Shown here piece by piece: positions 22,291 to 31,744 of a stretch of DNA of 42,227 nt. Made by a program: the position numbers and the translations under genes. This stretch comes from an uncultured SAR86 cluster bacterium. Lineage in GTDB: Bacteria; Pseudomonadota; Gammaproteobacteria; Magnimaribacterales; D2472. Within the stretch, counting starts at the first letter, position 1. The number at the start of each line of letters is the position of its first letter. The stretch spans positions 1 through 42,227 of the forward strand of contig CACNUA010000008.1 in the NCBI GenBank assembly GCA_902623535.1. The letters run 5' to 3'. A model generated the notes under the pieces. It made no database searches and was not told the DNA's origin. It saw nothing but the letters and a program-made list of their open reading frames with translations.

Positions 22291-24023
22291 ACTTTATCTG
22301 ATTTGCTTAGCCACATATCTTTCATACTTCCATTTGGTGCAACAAGCATTGGATAAACGTGTTCATTTGGATCAACCAATACATCTATGAAAACCAATTT
22401 TCCCTTCATGGAAAAAGCCTTGTTGAGTGCTGGTCTTAGATCAACATATTTTTTTACTCGCATTCCAACATGACCGTATGATTCAGTAAGTTTTACAAAA
22501 TCTGGTAATGAATTTTGATATGTGCTTTCTGAATGCCTTCCACCGTAGTTCATGTCTTGCCACTGCTTAACCATACCAAGTGCTTCATTATTAATGTTAA
22601 TAATTTTTATTGGTAATCCATACTGCAAGCAGGTAGAAAGTTCTTGGATGCACATCTGAATACTGCCTTCACCCGTAACACAGACTACCTCTTTTTTTGG
22701 GAAAGCCAACTTAACACCTAAAGCAGCCGGCAAACCAAATCCCATTGTTCCCAAGCCACCAGAATTAATCCATCTCCTTGGCTTATTGAAATGATAATAC
22801 TGAGCAACAAACATTTGATGTTGACCCACATCTGATGTTACATAAGCATCTCCATTTGTTGCATGATAAAGCTCCTGAACAACAGCTTGTGGCAAAATTG
22901 CCTTCGTTTTGAGGTGTTTCATGTAAATCTCATGATCAAGACCATGCTTATCTTTCCAGATATTTATTTTACTTATCCAATCCTCAATTGCATCTGAATC
23001 AATTTTTATCTTTGACCTTTTGATTTCTTTGATAAGAGCCTGTAATGATTCTTTCACTTGCCCGACTATGGGAATATCAGCATTAATGATCTTGGATATT
23101 GAAGCTGGGTCAACATCTATATGAACAATTTTTGCATTAGGTGCAAAAAGTGCTGGAGTATTAGTGATCCTATCATCAAACCTTGCGCCTACCGCTAAAA
23201 TAAGGTCTGCATTATGCATGGACATATTTGCTTGATAAGTTCCATGCATGCCTAACATGCCAAGAAAAAGTTTATTATTTGCTGGGAATGCTCCTAGACC
23301 CATTAAGGTGCTAGTCAATGGTACTTTTAAGAGCTTATTAAGGTCATTTAATTCTTTAGAAGCATTACCAATGATAACGCCACCACCTGAATAAATTACT
23401 GGCCTCTCGGATGATAAGATAGCTTTTGCTGCTTTTTTTATCTGCCCTGGATGCGGCAATGATTTTGGTTTATACGATCTAATGTCAGGATTAACTGGTT
23501 TTTGATATTTAAACTTTTTAGAGGGATCAGTCATATCTTTAGGAATATCAATAACAACTGGTCCAGGCCTTCCTGAAGTGGCTATATGAAATGCCTCTTG
23601 GACTACTTTTGGAATATCCCGAACATCTTGAATAATATAACTGTGTTTAACTATTGGTCTCGAAATACCAATCATGTCAGTTTCCTGGAATGAATCTGTT
23701 CCTATTAAATGACTTTGAACTTGACCTGAGATAACAATCATAGGAATGGAGTCCATAAAAGCTGTTGCTAAGCCAGTAATTGCATTTGTTGCTCCAGGTC
23801 CAGAAGTGACCAATACAACTCCAGGCTTTCCAGTAGCTCTTGCATAGCCATCAGCTGCATGAGTAGCGCCTTGCTCATGTCTAACTAAAATGTGCTCAAT
23901 ACTCTTTTGACGGAAAACAGAATCGTAAATATGTAAAGCAGCTCCTCCGGGATAGCCGAATATAAATTTAACGCCCTCTTCTCTAAGAGCCCGCATTAAC
24001 ATGTCACCGCCAGATAAGTTCAT
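22287..24023 (-). CDS. ilvI: Acetolactate synthase large (catalytic) subunit
   Basis: A thiamine-diphosphate enzyme that condenses pyruvate with pyruvate or 2-ketobutyrate. The 578-residue product contains the catalytic glutamate region (HEQGATHAADGYARATGK), GPGATNAITGLATA, the FAD-binding middle domain with ARFDDR, and the ThDP motif GEGSIQM...NNEALGM. It is the first gene of the ilvIHC operon, 60 bases after the rluD stop, with its own promoter-like sequence. No leader peptide rich in branched-chain codons is visible, so classical attenuation is unlikely. Confidence 0.97.
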
Positions 24024-24050
24024 ATCTAATAATCTAAATTGGAACGTGGA

Positions 24051-24078
24051 TTTATACCTTAAATTCTTGCAAAAACAA
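24051..24078 (-). promoter_or_regulatory. Probable promoter of ilvIHC
   Basis: On the minus strand TTGTTT (24078-24073), a 16-base spacer and TATAAA (24056-24051). The transcript would start about 20 bases before the ilvI ATG, leaving no room for a leader peptide. Confidence 0.5.
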
Positions 24079-24083
24079 GTGTT

Positions 24084-25028
24084 TCAAGCATTTTCATTGC
24101 ACTTCAAGGATTCTATCAAGCTTAACATATCATCGGGTAGATCACTATTATATGTCTGCATATCATTGCTAGCATCAAAAAATGCTAATTGATATGCATG
24201 GAGTGCCTGCCTCGGAAATGACAAAATTTTATCCTTTAAATTATCAGAAAGATTCTTGATTAACTGGCTTCCAGAACCATAAGCCTTGTCTCCAATTATG
24301 GGAGTTTTATTTGAGCTTAAATGAACTCGTATTTGATGGGTCCTTCCGGTTTCAATTTTTACCTCAACCAAAGAATATCCACCAAAACTTTCCAAAGATA
24401 TCGCTTCGGAGATAGCCTCTCTCCCACTTTCATCGACTTTCATCTTGGTTCTATTATGTCTATCTCTGGCAATGGATTTATCTATAGTTAGAGCGCCAAG
24501 AATCTCACCCTTAATTACTGCTAAATATTTTTTTTCTACTCTTCTATTTTGGAATTGCTCAGCAATATGATTTCTAAAACCGTTATTCCTCGCAATAACC
24601 ACTAGCCCTGAGGTATCTTTATCAAGCCTATGAACTATTCCGTTTCTTGGAAGGCTTAAAACTTCGGGATAAATTGTTGCAACTGCGTTTGCTAGAGTGC
24701 CTGACTTAACACCAGCTCCAGGGTGCATAACTATGCCAGCTGATTTGTTAATGATTGCATAATCATCACATGCAAAAATAATATCGAGATTAATATCCTC
24801 TCCAGTCCATGAAGATACTTCAGTATCAGGAATGGAGACATAAATTTGATCATTATGACAGACTTTATCTTTTGGCTTGCACTGCTCATCATTAATCAAA
24901 ATATCACCCGATTTAATTAAGTCCTTGACCTGATTTCTTGATAATTCATTGCCACAAAGCTCGCTAATTGCAGTATCAGCCCTTTTGCCATGCAAGATCT
25001 CAGGAATTTCTAACTTTTTGTTTCTCAT
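24084..25028 (-). CDS. rluD: 23S rRNA pseudouridine synthase RluD
   Basis: Makes pseudouridines in helix 69 of 23S rRNA. The 314-residue product has an N-terminal S4 RNA-binding domain (about 15-65, LSRNQVKDLIKSGDILIN), the catalytic HRLDKDTSG with Asp136, KKYLAVIKG, and GRTHQIRVH. It is divergent from bamD, the usual rluD/bamD arrangement. The downstream neighbour pgeF (yfiH), common elsewhere, is replaced here by ilvI. RluA or RluC remain possible alternatives, but the bamD neighbour favours RluD. Confidence 0.92.
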   Translation of the reverse strand: MRNKKLEIPEILHGKRADTAISELCGNELSRNQVKDLIKSGDILINDEQCKPKDKVCHNDQIYVSIPDTEVSSWTGEDINLDIIFACDDYAIINKSAGIVMHPGAGVKSGTLANAVATIYPEVLSLPRNGIVHRLDKDTSGLVVIARNNGFRNHIAEQFQNRRVEKKYLAVIKGEILGALTIDKSIARDRHNRTKMKVDESGREAISEAISLESFGGYSLVEVKIETGRTHQIRVHLSSNKTPIIGDKAYGSGSQLIKNLSDNLKDKILSFPRQALHAYQLAFFDASNDMQTYNSDLPDDMLSLIESLKCNENA

Positions 25029-25116
25029 AAGGAACTGACAATAACTTTAATAGTCTAAAAATTTTTATGATTAGTTTACTAAGCTTAGAATTAAAAGGGT
25101 AAAATGTTGCCAAATT

Positions 25117-25947
25117 ATGGGTATGCATAAAAACAAATTGCTTAGAAACACACTTGGGGTGCTTGCTTCTTTTGTTGTATTTACCGGATGCAGTTCTGAT
25201 GGTCCTGTTATCGAACAGCCTGAGCAGCAATACTATGAAATAGCTCAAAGTAGAATGAGAGCAAAAAACTATTTTTCAGCAATCGATGCGCTCGAGATGA
25301 TCGTTACCAGATATCCTTTTGGTAGATATGCTGAGCAAGCTCAATCTGAACTAATATATGTTCATTTTATGAATGCTGATGACGAAGCTGCTCACGCCGC
25401 AACAGAAAAATTTATAAGACTTCATCCGAGACATCCTAATATTGACTATGCGTATTTTATGAGGGGAATTACAAGCTATACCCGCGATAAAAGCTTTTTT
25501 GCCCGACTCTTTGAAGATAATTTGCCAAAAAGAGATATTTCTGGAGCAAAACAGTCATTCTCAGAATTATCGGAATTTCTAACTAGGTTTCCTGACAGCC
25601 AGTATGCTCCTTATGCTAATCAGAGATTAATTTATCTGAGAAATATGATTGCTAAACACGAACTTACTGCAGCCGATTATTATCTTAGAAGAGAGGCATA
25701 TATAGCTGCCTTAAGACGAGCAAAATATGTCTTAGAGCACATCCCTAACTCAAGTGAAAATTTAAGGGCATTAAACATACTTAAAGAAGCTTATGGAAAC
25801 TTAGGCTATCTTGACTTACTTGAAGATGTTGAGAAAACAATCGTAATTAACTACCCAAATCAAGGGTTAGAAGATTCTAAAAATGAGTCAAGAGGATTCT
25901 GGCCTTTTAATAGAGACGCTCCTAAACCTCCACAACAAGAATCTTAA
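25117..25947 (+). CDS. bamD: Outer-membrane assembly lipoprotein BamD
   Basis: BamD is the essential lipoprotein partner of BamA in beta-barrel assembly. The product has a lipoprotein signal with lipobox FTGC (Cys25), then TPR-like repeats: YYEIAQSRMRAKNYFSAIDALE, PFGRYAEQAQSELIY and the conserved ATEKFIRLHPRHPNIDYAYFMRG. The Asn/Pro-rich end (PFNRDAPKPPQQ) is variable in the family. Start is ATG 25117 or ATG 25123, with no good ribosome binding site for either. A TAAAAT at 25100-25105 could be the -10, which would leave a very short leader. The gene ends one base before the RND pump gene, convergent. Confidence 0.94.
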   Translation: MGMHKNKLLRNTLGVLASFVVFTGCSSDGPVIEQPEQQYYEIAQSRMRAKNYFSAIDALEMIVTRYPFGRYAEQAQSELIYVHFMNADDEAAHAATEKFIRLHPRHPNIDYAYFMRGITSYTRDKSFFARLFEDNLPKRDISGAKQSFSELSEFLTRFPDSQYAPYANQRLIYLRNMIAKHELTAADYYLRREAYIAALRRAKYVLEHIPNSSENLRALNILKEAYGNLGYLDLLEDVEKTIVINYPNQGLEDSKNESRGFWPFNRDAPKPPQQES

Positions 25948-25948
25948 A

Positions 25949-28900
25949 TTAAGCTATTTTTTCTTTTATTGCATACAAGCTGGGTATATAAAATAAAGCA
26001 ATTATTGTTGCTCCAAAGACTCCGCCTGCCATTGCCCAAGCAAGGGGTTTAAAAAATATACTTGAAACTAGCAAAGGTAAGAATCCTCCTATGGTAGTCG
26101 CCGACGTTGTAATGATATGTCTAGTGGACCGCATCACAACATCTATCAATCCCTCTTTAGTGAGATCGTTATTCTCATTTGCCTCCTTAATATGAGATAG
26201 AACGACTATTGAATCATTGATGGATAAACCGACAAGACCTACTGCTCCAACCAAACCTATAAATCCAAAATTAGCATTTCCTATAACCAAGCCTACGAAA
26301 GCCAAGCCTGTACATAATATTGCAACACTTAAAATAATTATGGCTTCTCTAAAGGAATTTAGGGCAGAAATTAGAGCAATAATTATCAAAATGAAAAATA
26401 TTGCAGCAGAGGAAAATATTTGTGCCTGCGACTCTGATCTGGATTCAGCCTCACCAGCAAGCTCTAACTCATATCCAGGAGGTAAAGATTCATTAAATCT
26501 ATCAATTGAGTCCTTAATGTAGCTTTCGGTTCCTGATGCGAGCTTATCGGGCCAAATCCAACCTTGAACAGTATTTGACTTTGAGCCCTCAAAACGAGCA
26601 AGCGATGTTGGCTTAGAAGTTAAATTCAGCTCTCCAAAACTAGAAGAATAATTAAGCATATTATCTCCAGGAATGGAGATGTATTGAATCGAATCGTTCA
26701 AATCTTGGTACTTGATCCCTCTAATTCTTAAGGGAATTTCTTTATTTCCATCAAGCATTGTTCCAACATTGATGCCTTGTGTTGCTATAGAAATTTCATT
26801 TAAAAGTACCTGTGTGTTTACGCCTGATAACAATAATTGAGAATTATTGAAATCAATTTCAAACTTTGCACTGATTTGTGAAAGATCTGCTCTTGTTAAA
26901 AAAACATCCGGTGCATTATTCATGATCAGCTCTAATTGCTCACCCAATGCCTGTAAAACCTTTGGATCATCTCCTAATATTCGATACTCAACAGCAGCGA
27001 AAACAGGTGGTCCAGAGTTAAACTTATCAATAATTATTCTTAGGTCAGGATTTGTTTCAACAATTGACCTTGCCAAAGCTGGTAGGCCTTTCATCATTTT
27101 AGAGTAGTCTTCAGAAACAAAAAATGCGTCTGCTACATTGTTATTGCCTAGAGGCGAGTCTCCTCCGATTACATTGTAGAGGACACGCGGAAGTTTTCGC
27201 CCAACAAACCAAACATCAGATTTAATCTCAAAGCCTGCCTTTTCGTAAATCTCATTTCTCAATCTAAGAATCTCTTTCTCAGTTGCATCAATTGATGAGT
27301 TAGGTGGCAGCTCAACTATGACTCTGAACATATTTCGATCTAACTCAGGAAAAAAATCTTGCTTAAGTAGTGGAAACGCAAGAAAACCAATGGTAGGAAG
27401 AATAAGCGCCAATAAAATACCCCGACGAGGTTTATCAAATGACCATTTCAAGAAGTTGCGATAGTAGCGAGCTAAGTCTTCATTTGAATAGCCCTCGGTA
27501 GCAAGTTTTTGATTTTTAAAGAGTGAAATTTTTTCTAAAAGATTTAGAAAGACAGGCGTTATGAATAAAGCCAAAAACAAGGAACCACAAACTGAAAGAA
27601 TTACTGTGATTGCCATACCACCGACAAATTCTGAACTTGGACCCTTGCCCACAGCAATCGGTAGAAAAGCAAACGCCGTGGTTGCTGTAGCAGCCGCTAG
27701 TGGTACCCAAAGATGTTTAAATGAAATTAAAGCTGCGCTTCTAGGAGCATGACCGCTTCGCCGTCTAAATTTATAATCCTCAACCATAATAATTGCATTA
27801 TCAATAAGTAATCCCAGTGCAATTATTATTCCTGTCATGGAAGTTTGATGGAGCGGCAATCCTAATAAGTTACAACCCAAAAGAACCAAGCAAATAGTCA
27901 ACGGAATAGTTACGCCGACAATTAAAGCTGACCTCAGTCCCAGCAAGAAAAAGCTTAGTAATATAACAATATTGGTTGCAAAAAAAATGCTCCAAGAAAG
28001 ATTGTCAAATTTTTGATTTAGGTAAAATGATTCATCATAGAGCTTTACCACACTTAACTCATCAGGAAGGTTTTTATCATAGGTTTCGGCAATTTTTTCA
28101 AGATTATTTACATATAAATCTATCCTTTGCTGGAAAGCTGCATGGACTTGAATCAAAATTGCAGGCTGCCCATCTACATAAATTATTTCTTCAGAAGGAA
28201 TTCTTGGAGTTTTCTTAATGCTAGCAATGTCCCCAAGCCTGACTATTTCCGTTCCATCAAAAGTCTCTATTGGCAAGTCTTCTATTTCTTGAATAGTTCT
28301 AAAGTTATCCTTTGATTTGACCAATATTTCACTACTTTTATCTGTGAATACTCCTATAGGTCTTTTGTTATCTAAAGCTTGGACTCGATTTGCTATTTCT
28401 TGAAACGATAACCCCATGCTAGAGATTTTTGCATTATCAATCTCAATAAGGACTTCTTCCTCAGTGCCACCAAATAAAAAAGCTTTATCCGTACCTCCGC
28501 CATACGCCAGCTCCAGCCTTAAATCATCTGCCACCCTGGTCATAAGAATTTTTGGTGGAGGACCATCCTCCATCCATTTAATTGCATAAATTAATGTAGC
28601 TGGTGGACCACTACTTCTTATTAATTCGGTATCTACGTTCCGCGGTAAGTTAACTTTAGCCTGATCAATCTTGTCCTGAACTTCTGACCATGCATCTTCG
28701 ATAAGAGATGGATCTACATCTTCTTTTAACTCAACCAAGGTCAGACTGAAGCCATCTGAGGCTAAGGAAACTAATCTTCTTACTTCAAAAACTTCTCTTA
28801 ATTTAGCTTCAAGTGGCTCTAATACTTGGGTTTCAATTCTTTCAGGAGAGGCTCCCGGATAAATAACCTGAACGTTTGACCATCTTTGGGCAAGCTCTGG

Positions 28901-29011
28901 ATTTTCTTGCCTTGGAACGGAATTAAGAGCAAAAAATCCTGAAATTAAAATAAATACAATTGTTAGAATGAAGACTCTAGGTCTTTCAAGGAATATTTCT
29001 ATGGGATTCAT
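25949..29011 (-). CDS. RND-family efflux transporter, inner-membrane pump
   Basis: A 1,020-residue RND permease that would export small toxic molecules using the proton gradient, with the adaptor gene upstream and an outer-membrane channel encoded elsewhere. TM1 is at about 12-30; two large periplasmic loops are separated by the TM2-6 block (about 340-490), and TM8-12 are at the end. In TM4, where AcrB has Asp-Asp, it reads LLIDNAIIMVEDY (Asp404-Asn405); in TM10, where AcrB has Lys-Asn, it reads LSINDSIVVL. The proton relay is thus non-standard, pointing to a divergent subfamily. It follows the adaptor gene by eight bases; a TetR gene is divergent. Confidence 0.93.
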   Translation of the reverse strand: MNPIEIFLERPRVFILTIVFILISGFFALNSVPRQENPELAQRWSNVQVIYPGASPERIETQVLEPLEAKLREVFEVRRLVSLASDGFSLTLVELKEDVDPSLIEDAWSEVQDKIDQAKVNLPRNVDTELIRSSGPPATLIYAIKWMEDGPPPKILMTRVADDLRLELAYGGGTDKAFLFGGTEEEVLIEIDNAKISSMGLSFQEIANRVQALDNKRPIGVFTDKSSEILVKSKDNFRTIQEIEDLPIETFDGTEIVRLGDIASIKKTPRIPSEEIIYVDGQPAILIQVHAAFQQRIDLYVNNLEKIAETYDKNLPDELSVVKLYDESFYLNQKFDNLSWSIFFATNIVILLSFFLLGLRSALIVGVTIPLTICLVLLGCNLLGLPLHQTSMTGIIIALGLLIDNAIIMVEDYKFRRRSGHAPRSAALISFKHLWVPLAAATATTAFAFLPIAVGKGPSSEFVGGMAITVILSVCGSLFLALFITPVFLNLLEKISLFKNQKLATEGYSNEDLARYYRNFLKWSFDKPRRGILLALILPTIGFLAFPLLKQDFFPELDRNMFRVIVELPPNSSIDATEKEILRLRNEIYEKAGFEIKSDVWFVGRKLPRVLYNVIGGDSPLGNNNVADAFFVSEDYSKMMKGLPALARSIVETNPDLRIIIDKFNSGPPVFAAVEYRILGDDPKVLQALGEQLELIMNNAPDVFLTRADLSQISAKFEIDFNNSQLLLSGVNTQVLLNEISIATQGINVGTMLDGNKEIPLRIRGIKYQDLNDSIQYISIPGDNMLNYSSSFGELNLTSKPTSLARFEGSKSNTVQGWIWPDKLASGTESYIKDSIDRFNESLPPGYELELAGEAESRSESQAQIFSSAAIFFILIIIALISALNSFREAIIILSVAILCTGLAFVGLVIGNANFGFIGLVGAVGLVGLSINDSIVVLSHIKEANENNDLTKEGLIDVVMRSTRHIITTSATTIGGFLPLLVSSIFFKPLAWAMAGGVFGATIIALFYIPSLYAIKEKIA

Positions 29012-29019
29012 GGTGGAAA

Positions 29020-30009
29020 TTAATCGTAGATCTTGCCTTCAATTACTTTTGATGCCCCACCCACAATAACTTGCTCACCCGGAGTTAAAGTCCCGGTTAC
29101 ATAAGCAAAATTACCTTCGATATGCAACAACTCAACAAGCTCTCGAACTACCTTTACAGAGCCAAAACTATTATTTTCAGGTGCAAGGACAAACAAACTC
29201 CATAAGCCTTGGTCAGATTCTGATAAAGCACTAAACGGAACCCAGACTCCTTTTGCTTGGACTAAATTCTCATAATTGAGATAGCCTATCGAACCAGGAT
29301 TGATGAATTCTTTAAACCTAAAGATTGCTAAACGATTAGTTGATCCTCCAATAGTCATAGGAGCAACTCGGGAGAATTTTGCTTTTGCATTTCCACCTTC
29401 AATAGTGAATGTATATTCTTGTCCAATGACAAGATTCTGAATGATCTCGCTAGGTATTGAGACATGTGCCTCTACGGAAGTTGAGCTTACAAATTGAAAG
29501 ACCATAGCTCCTGGAGATATTATGGTACCTTGATCAATCATACGATCTTGGATAAAACCATCGTATGGAGCAGTGATTTTAGTTTGAGAAAGTTTTACTT
29601 TGAAAAATTCTAGTTCAGATTTAGCTACATCATATTCTGCACTGGCACGATCAAATTCTTGCGTAGAAATAAAGCCGTCTTTTTTAAGATCCTCAAAACG
29701 ATCAAGAGCAAGCTTAGATAATTTAAACCTTGCCTCAGCTTGCATGAAATTTGCATTAACTTCTCTGCTATCAAGTTCAGCAAGGACATTGCCCTTTGCA
29801 AACCTATCTCCTATATCTGCATTTATCTTATAAACTATGCCAGGAATTTCAAAAGCAAGATTTGATATTTGAGTTGGAAGTACTTTTCCTGGTATTAATT
29901 TAATCTCTTTATAACTATCTTGAATTTCAACTTCTAAAACCTCTAATGAATCCTGCCCCATCGAAAGAGTCGGCGCTCCAAGGATAAGAAACAAGAAAAG
30001 TTTTTTCAT
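29020..30009 (-). CDS. RND efflux periplasmic adaptor subunit
   Basis: A membrane-fusion protein of the HlyD/AcrA type. The 329-residue product has a signal peptide (MKKLFLFLILGAPTLSMG), a split lipoyl domain (PGIVYKINADIGDRFAKGNVLAELD and TKITAPYDGFI), a helical hairpin (about 85-135), then beta-barrel and membrane-proximal domains. No lipobox Cys is present, so it may stay attached by its uncleaved signal or be soluble. It is the first gene of the pump operon, about 190 bases from the divergent TetR gene. Confidence 0.92.
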   Translation of the reverse strand: MKKLFLFLILGAPTLSMGQDSLEVLEVEIQDSYKEIKLIPGKVLPTQISNLAFEIPGIVYKINADIGDRFAKGNVLAELDSREVNANFMQAEARFKLSKLALDRFEDLKKDGFISTQEFDRASAEYDVAKSELEFFKVKLSQTKITAPYDGFIQDRMIDQGTIISPGAMVFQFVSSTSVEAHVSIPSEIIQNLVIGQEYTFTIEGGNAKAKFSRVAPMTIGGSTNRLAIFRFKEFINPGSIGYLNYENLVQAKGVWVPFSALSESDQGLWSLFVLAPENNSFGSVKVVRELVELLHIEGNFAYVTGTLTPGEQVIVGGASKVIEGKIYD

Positions 30010-30125
30010 AGAATTAACCTATCTTTGTTAGCTGAAACATAGTTATCAAAATTATATTTAAAGAGCTTATTGAAATTAAAAAAACTACTAGATTCTGGTT
30101 TTTGTATATCAATTTTTTCATCTAT

Positions 30126-30154
30126 TTGACAAATTTATAGTTAAGAATTAATGT
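30126..30154 (+). promoter_or_regulatory. Probable promoter of the TetR gene
   Basis: A consensus TTGACA at 30126-30131, 17-base spacer and TAATGT at 30149-30154. The -10 overlaps the first operator repeat, implying autorepression. Confidence 0.55.
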
Positions 30155-30170
30155 TTACAGTGTCAACATA
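30151..30170. promoter_or_regulatory. TetR operator copy 1
   Basis: ATGTTTACAGTGTCAACATA is the first of two identical 20-base direct repeats spaced 27 bases apart. Its core TGTTTACAGTGTCAACA is an imperfect palindrome (seven of eight arm positions on each side agree except for two mirror pairs), as expected for a dimeric TetR site. Confidence 0.75.
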
Positions 30171-30193
30171 GTACTAAATGTTTACAGTGTCAA
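30165..30193 (-). promoter_or_regulatory. Probable promoter of the efflux operon
   Basis: On the minus strand TTGACA (30193-30188) inside operator 2, 17-base spacer and TATGTT (30170-30165) inside operator 1. Both operators would therefore block it. An alternative is TATAAT at 30056-30051 with a weak TTTAAT -35, which lies outside the operators. Confidence 0.45.
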
Positions 30194-30197
30194 CATA
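30178..30197. promoter_or_regulatory. TetR operator copy 2
   Basis: An exact second copy of the 20-base repeat, ending three bases before the TetR start codon. It occupies the place where a ribosome binding site would be, so none is present for that gene. Confidence 0.75.
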
Positions 30198-30200
30198 AAT

Positions 30201-30839
30201 ATGAAATATCATCACGGAAATTTGCGCTCAGAGCTTATCCGTTGTGCGTGTACCTTATGTGAAGAGCATGGTCATGACAAAATTAGCTTAAGAGGCATTG
30301 CCAAAGAAGCAAATGTCTCTCAAACTGCACCCTATAGGCATTTTGAGACTAAAGAATCGCTGTTGGCTGCTGTAGCTGCTTATGGATTTGTCGAGATGAA
30401 AAAATCAATTGATGAAATCGTGGATACATCTAAAACAAGCAGGATTTCAAAAAAGACACTAGTTGATGGAATGCTGGCTTATTTGGATTTTGCACAAACT
30501 AACAAAAATATTTATGAGGTTATGTTTGGTACAGTCATCAAAGATTTCAGAAATTTCCCAGAACTTCATGGTGCTGCACTTGATGCATACAACGCTCTCA
30601 AATCGTCAATTAAAAGATATATTAAACTCAATAATGATCGAGAATATGATGAAAAGTGCGTCAAGGTGTGGGCTTTTTTACATGGGATTGTCGGCCTAAA
30701 CGACAAATTGAATAATTTCAATGAGGCTCCACAGGAAGACGAGAACTCTTTACCTCCTCCAATTGCTGCTTTGAGAGCTGCTAAAGACAATATTCTCAAC
30801 TTTATGAATTCTTCAATTGATGCATTAATTAAAAGCTAA
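30201..30839 (+). CDS. TetR-family transcriptional regulator
   Basis: A 212-residue dimeric repressor. The N-terminus, MKYHHGNLRSELIRCACTL, then ISLRGIAKEANVSQTAPYRHF, is the typical TetR helix-turn-helix with the YHHGNLR opening seen in one common subfamily; the C-terminal ligand domain includes VMFGTVIKDF and VWAFLHGIVGLN, as in the WHG-domain class. It most likely represses both itself and the divergent efflux operon through the two operators directly upstream, with release by a pump substrate. It is convergent with the DUF4399 gene, overlapping by four bases. Confidence 0.93.
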   Translation: MKYHHGNLRSELIRCACTLCEEHGHDKISLRGIAKEANVSQTAPYRHFETKESLLAAVAAYGFVEMKKSIDEIVDTSKTSRISKKTLVDGMLAYLDFAQTNKNIYEVMFGTVIKDFRNFPELHGAALDAYNALKSSIKRYIKLNNDREYDEKCVKVWAFLHGIVGLNDKLNNFNEAPQEDENSLPPPIAALRAAKDNILNFMNSSIDALIKS

Positions 30840-31273
30840 TTTGCTTTAACTATAATTGAAATTATTTTTGATTCAATGCTCGGGTTAAAGGGTATATGCA
30901 AGTAATTACCTAGAACTAATTGAAGTTGATATTCGCCTGGCTCTAGATCAAGGACAGTTTCAGTTTGCCCTTTTCCAAAATGTAAATGATTTTTATCAGC
31001 TGGAATTGGTTTTGAATAATCTATTCCTGAACTGTTAACGAAGAGGTGATGGTGACCTGCAAATTCAAGATCAATGCCTGCAGGCACAACACCGAAATTC
31101 TTGAGGCCAAATATAACCTTAAAGGGACTCGAAACAACATCACCATTTTCTGGATAAATTACATATGCCTGAGGTTCTGTTTCTTCTGCATGCAAATGAA
31201 ACAGAGATAATGCACACATGGCACATAAGCACAAAGAAAAGAATGATTTTAGTAAGTTATAAGTATTTTCCAT
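30836..31273 (-). CDS. DUF4399-domain exported protein
   Basis: The product (145 residues from ATG 31273; a second ATG at 31279 adds two) has a hydrophobic N-terminal segment with LCLCAMCALSLFHLHA, a signal peptide or possible lipoprotein-like signal. It then shows the DUF4399 pattern: VIYPENGDVVSSPFKVIFGL, GHHHLFVN, NHLHFGKGQTE and LGNYLHIPFNP. The histidine clusters suggest metal binding, but function is unknown. The start overlaps the end of the flavin reductase gene by 17 bases, so the two are co-transcribed. Confidence 0.85.
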   Translation of the reverse strand: MENTYNLLKSFFSLCLCAMCALSLFHLHAEETEPQAYVIYPENGDVVSSPFKVIFGLKNFGVVPAGIDLEFAGHHHLFVNSSGIDYSKPIPADKNHLHFGKGQTETVLDLEPGEYQLQLVLGNYLHIPFNPSIESKIISIIVKAN

Positions 31274-31721
31274 TTGCATACATCAAAGTGTCAAAGTCAT
31301 CATTGTTATGAGATTTATAAACCTCTCCAATTATTATAGTGTGGGTTTCATGGTCTAAATATTTTTTAACGTTACAAAATAAATTCGATTGAGAGCCTTG
31401 TAAAAAAGGGACACTGTCTAAATTCCAATTTTTATCCACAAATCTTTGATCTTCTTTTTCTTTGATACTGCAGAGTGTAGCAATGTCTTTTTGATTTTTC
31501 TTGAGCAAATTAACGCAAAACTTAGCCTCATCATTTAATAGATGGTCATGAATTGATGCATCATGATTGACGCATACCAATATTGATGGGGGTTCAAGAG
31601 TTAAAGAAGTAACCGAAGATACCGTCATTGCATAAGGCTTATCATTTGAATCCTTTGCAGAGATAATACTAACTGAGGCAGCTAAATATCTCATCGATTT
31701 TAGGAATTCTTGTTGTAACAT
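31257..31721 (-). CDS. Flavin reductase family protein (FMN-binding split barrel)
   Basis: The 154-residue product matches the flavin-reductase-like domain: SMRYLAASVSIISAKD, YAMTVSSVTSLTLEPPSILVCVN with the flavin-contacting AMTVSS segment, FCVNLL, and THTIIIGEV near the C-terminus. Such proteins supply reduced flavin to a partner monooxygenase (HpaC type) or have stand-alone reductase roles. No two-component monooxygenase lies beside it. It is divergent from rsmD with only 23 bases between the two start codons. Confidence 0.88.
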   Translation of the reverse strand: MLQQEFLKSMRYLAASVSIISAKDSNDKPYAMTVSSVTSLTLEPPSILVCVNHDASIHDHLLNDEAKFCVNLLKKNQKDIATLCSIKEKEDQRFVDKNWNLDSVPFLQGSQSNLFCNVKKYLDHETHTIIIGEVYKSHNNDDFDTLMYANGKYL

Positions 31722-31744
31722 TTATAAACTTACTTTTAGAAATA

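Noticed and set aside
24024-24083. Attenuator with leader peptide before ilvI
   Set aside because: Only 60 bases, no Ile/Val/Leu-rich short frame and no terminator hairpin.
25104-25128. Eight-codon leader peptide overlapping the bamD start
   Set aside because: Its ATG coincides with a likely -10 box (TAAAAT), so it would probably not be transcribed.
30151-30197. CRISPR-like repeat pair
   Set aside because: Only two copies with a 7-base gap, palindromic and placed over promoters; an operator pair explains it better.
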